Assembly (NCBI GenBank): GCA_900539735.1
Contig: UQDE01000005.1
Coordinates: forward strand, 1 to 64,000
Length of the DNA stretch: 64,000 bases
Direction of reading: 5' to 3'
Source: an uncultured Collinsella sp.
Lineage (GTDB): Bacteria > Actinomycetota > Coriobacteriia > Coriobacteriales > Coriobacteriaceae
Part shown: positions 62,486-64,000 of the stretch, in pieces
Numbering within the stretch: the first letter of the stretch is position 1
How the letters are laid out: each line of letters opens with the position of its first letter
Position numbers and translations under genes: made by a program
The notes under the pieces: model-generated
What the model was told of the DNA's origin: nothing
The model's database searches: none
The model's input: the letters and a program-made list of their open reading frames with translations, nothing else

Positions 62486-63367
62486 ATGCAAAACTTGCTA
62501 GAACTCAAAGGTGTTTCACGCCGCGTGAGCGGCCGTTTTTCGTTGCGCGACGTCACACTTGCCGTGGAGCCCGGCCAGATCGTCGGCTTTGTGGGCGCAA
62601 ACGGCGCCGGCAAGACAACGACCATTCGAGCCGCTCTCGGGCTAATAAAGCTTGATGCCGGCGAAGTGCACCTGTTTGGGCAGCACTGTGGCGCCGACGC
62701 GCCCGATGAGACACAGCGCTGCCTGCGCTCCCGCGTCGGTCTCGTCCTGGACACATGCCCCTTCCCTTCAACGCTCAAGGCGGGCCAGATCGAGGCACTC
62801 GTAGGCCCGGCGTACCCCACCTGGAGCCACGACACCTTCGCCAGCCTCATCGACCGATTTGGCTTGGATCCCAAGGCAAAGGTCAAGGACCTCTCCCGCG
62901 GCATGGGCATGAAGCTGCAGCTTGCCTGCGCGCTCAGCCACCAGGCCAAGCTGCTCGTTTTGGACGAAGCCACCGCGGGCCTCGATCCCATGGCACGCGA
63001 GGAGCTGCTCGATGAGCTGCTCGCCTTTGTTTCCGACGGCCTGCACAGCGTGCTGCTCTCGAGCCATATTACGTCCGACCTCGATCGCGCCGCCGACCGC
63101 GTCATCTGCATCGATAACGGCTCGATTATTTTTGACCTGCCGCGCGAGGACATTACTGACCGCGCCGGCATCGCCCACTGTACCCAAGCACAGGCCGCCG
63201 AGCTTATGGCTTGCGTCGAAGGCGCCCGTGCCGTCCACCACGCCTATAGCGTGGACGTGCTCGTGCCCAACCGTCGCGAAACGCTCGAAGCCTTTCCCGA
63301 GATTCCCTGCGATCGGGCAACCATTGATGACTATCTGCGCCTCATGCTGAAAGGGGCTTCGAAATGA
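62486..63367 (+). CDS. ABC transporter ATP-binding protein, YtrB/BcrA-like
   Basis: A 293-residue ABC ATPase. Walker A is GANGAGKTT, the signature LSRGMGMKLQ and Walker B LLVLDEATAGLDP, followed by the LLSSHI switch His. It energises export with the membrane partner encoded downstream, whose start overlaps its stop (ATGA). AAGAAAGG precedes ATG 62486. The upstream regulator gene is frameshifted, so this operon may be deregulated. Confidence 0.92.
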   Translation: MQNLLELKGVSRRVSGRFSLRDVTLAVEPGQIVGFVGANGAGKTTTIRAALGLIKLDAGEVHLFGQHCGADAPDETQRCLRSRVGLVLDTCPFPSTLKAGQIEALVGPAYPTWSHDTFASLIDRFGLDPKAKVKDLSRGMGMKLQLACALSHQAKLLVLDEATAGLDPMAREELLDELLAFVSDGLHSVLLSSHITSDLDRAADRVICIDNGSIIFDLPREDITDRAGIAHCTQAQAAELMACVEGARAVHHAYSVDVLVPNRRETLEAFPEIPCDRATIDDYLRLMLKGASK

Positions 63368-64000
63368 AACGCGCCTTTATGTCCGAGCTCGCCATCGTTC
63401 GCACGCTCACCCCGAGCATCGCGGGCGTCGGCCTGTTCATCTTCGTCGTGCTAACCCTTGCCAACGCGTCGGATGGCGATTCCGGCATGAGCGCCGGCGC
63501 CTGCGCGGTCAGCGCCATGTCGCCCATCATGGTCATGAACTCGCTGGCCGGCTTCGACAATCAAAACGGATGGGAGCGCTATCGGGCAACGCTTCTCACG
63601 CGCAAAGACATTATTTGCGCACGCTACCTGTGCATCGTTGTCTTCTCGGCCATCATGGCCTGCGCCGCCGTGCTTTTGAACATCATCGCCCTTCCGTTCT
63701 TCAACAGCGCGGGCGTGGCCTCGACAGGACAAACCATCTTTGAGATCGCAATTGCCTCGGCAGCATCGATGCTCATCTCCCTCATGATGGTGTTCTTGGC
63801 ACAGCCGCTGTTCTTCCGATTTGGACACATGGAGGCACTGCGCCTATCCGTTGGCCTGTTTGCCCTACTCGGATGCCTTACCATGGCAGCGCTGAGCTCC
63901 TCCAACCCCATCAGCAACTGGCTTATGTCGATTGCCGGGGCGAATCCCGATCCTGCCGTCCTTGGCTGTCTGTGTGCAGGAATTGCCGTACTGGCGCTCG
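63364..64000 (+). CDS. ABC-2-type permease, partial
   Basis: A frame open to the window end (212 codons), starting MKRAFMSELAIVRTLTPSIA. It has several hydrophobic helices (about 15-40, 88-112, 125-150) and looks like an ABC-2 permease of the type paired with YtrB/BcrA ATPases. The ATG overlaps the stop of the ATPase gene. It is truncated by the window edge, not by mutation. Confidence 0.85.
   Translation, partial: MKRAFMSELAIVRTLTPSIAGVGLFIFVVLTLANASDGDSGMSAGACAVSAMSPIMVMNSLAGFDNQNGWERYRATLLTRKDIICARYLCIVVFSAIMACAAVLLNIIALPFFNSAGVASTGQTIFEIAIASAASMLISLMMVFLAQPLFFRFGHMEALRLSVGLFALLGCLTMAALSSSNPISNWLMSIAGANPDPAVLGCLCAGIAVLAL

Overview
The window is about 60% G+C, gene-dense and free of rRNA, tRNA, CRISPR arrays, prophage or recognisable insertion sequences. 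Gene content suggests a Coriobacteriia gut anaerobe, most likely Collinsella. The pointers are a bile-salt-hydrolase-type Ntn hydrolase, a rubredoxin-first rubrerythrin, PdxST with a divergent MocR/PdxR regulator, a DUF3516-type Ski2-like helicase, a short UvrA2-type protein and a TetM-like GTPase. The genus is an inference from gene content and style; no marker gene proves it.

Layout. 0-9 kb: helicase, DUF2130 coiled-coil protein, metallophosphoesterase, HIRAN protein with a small unlisted 59-aa partner, a 27-aa membrane peptide, and an alcohol/aldehyde dehydrogenase operon. 9-15 kb: rubrerythrin, a Vsr/DUF559-like nuclease gene sitting between two copies of a terminal-inverted-repeat element, then pdxR facing pdxST. 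15-22 kb: an RGG-tailed protein, a drug exporter, a deformylase homologue, an HTH-aminotransferase fusion and a LysR/EamA pair. 22-33 kb: Kup potassium transporter, bile salt hydrolase, a second deformylase homologue lacking the catalytic Glu, purine and uracil permeases, an esterase, a MetE-like enzyme with LysR and HAD genes. 33-35 kb: TPP riboswitch with thiM, a thiamine-binding protein and thiE. 35-41 kb: patatin-like lipase and two paralogous cyclic-di-GMP proteins. 41-50 kb: iron-sulfur flavoprotein, ArsC-like protein, CobW GTPase, trmL, then two paralogous AAA ATPases around a uvrA2-like gene and a TetM-like factor. 50-64 kb: acetyltransferase, rsmJ, rlmA, MATE exporter, a second LysR/EamA pair, ung, SDR, yhhQ, prfC and a GntR-ABC operon whose regulator carries a frameshift; the last gene runs off the window.

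The most unusual content is in the short non-coding repeats. Family R1 (about 123 bp) has 18-bp terminal inverted repeats that carry stop codons in all three frames read inward. Family R2 (about 115 bp, two inverted copies) is a long hairpin with compensatory base changes between copies. A third group of small palindromes has different arms but usually a GTCCC-type centre. Many of these elements lie at, or form, the 3' ends of genes, in at least four cases supplying the stop codon. These repeats, with the nuclease gene bracketed by R1, are my best candidates for an undescribed system.
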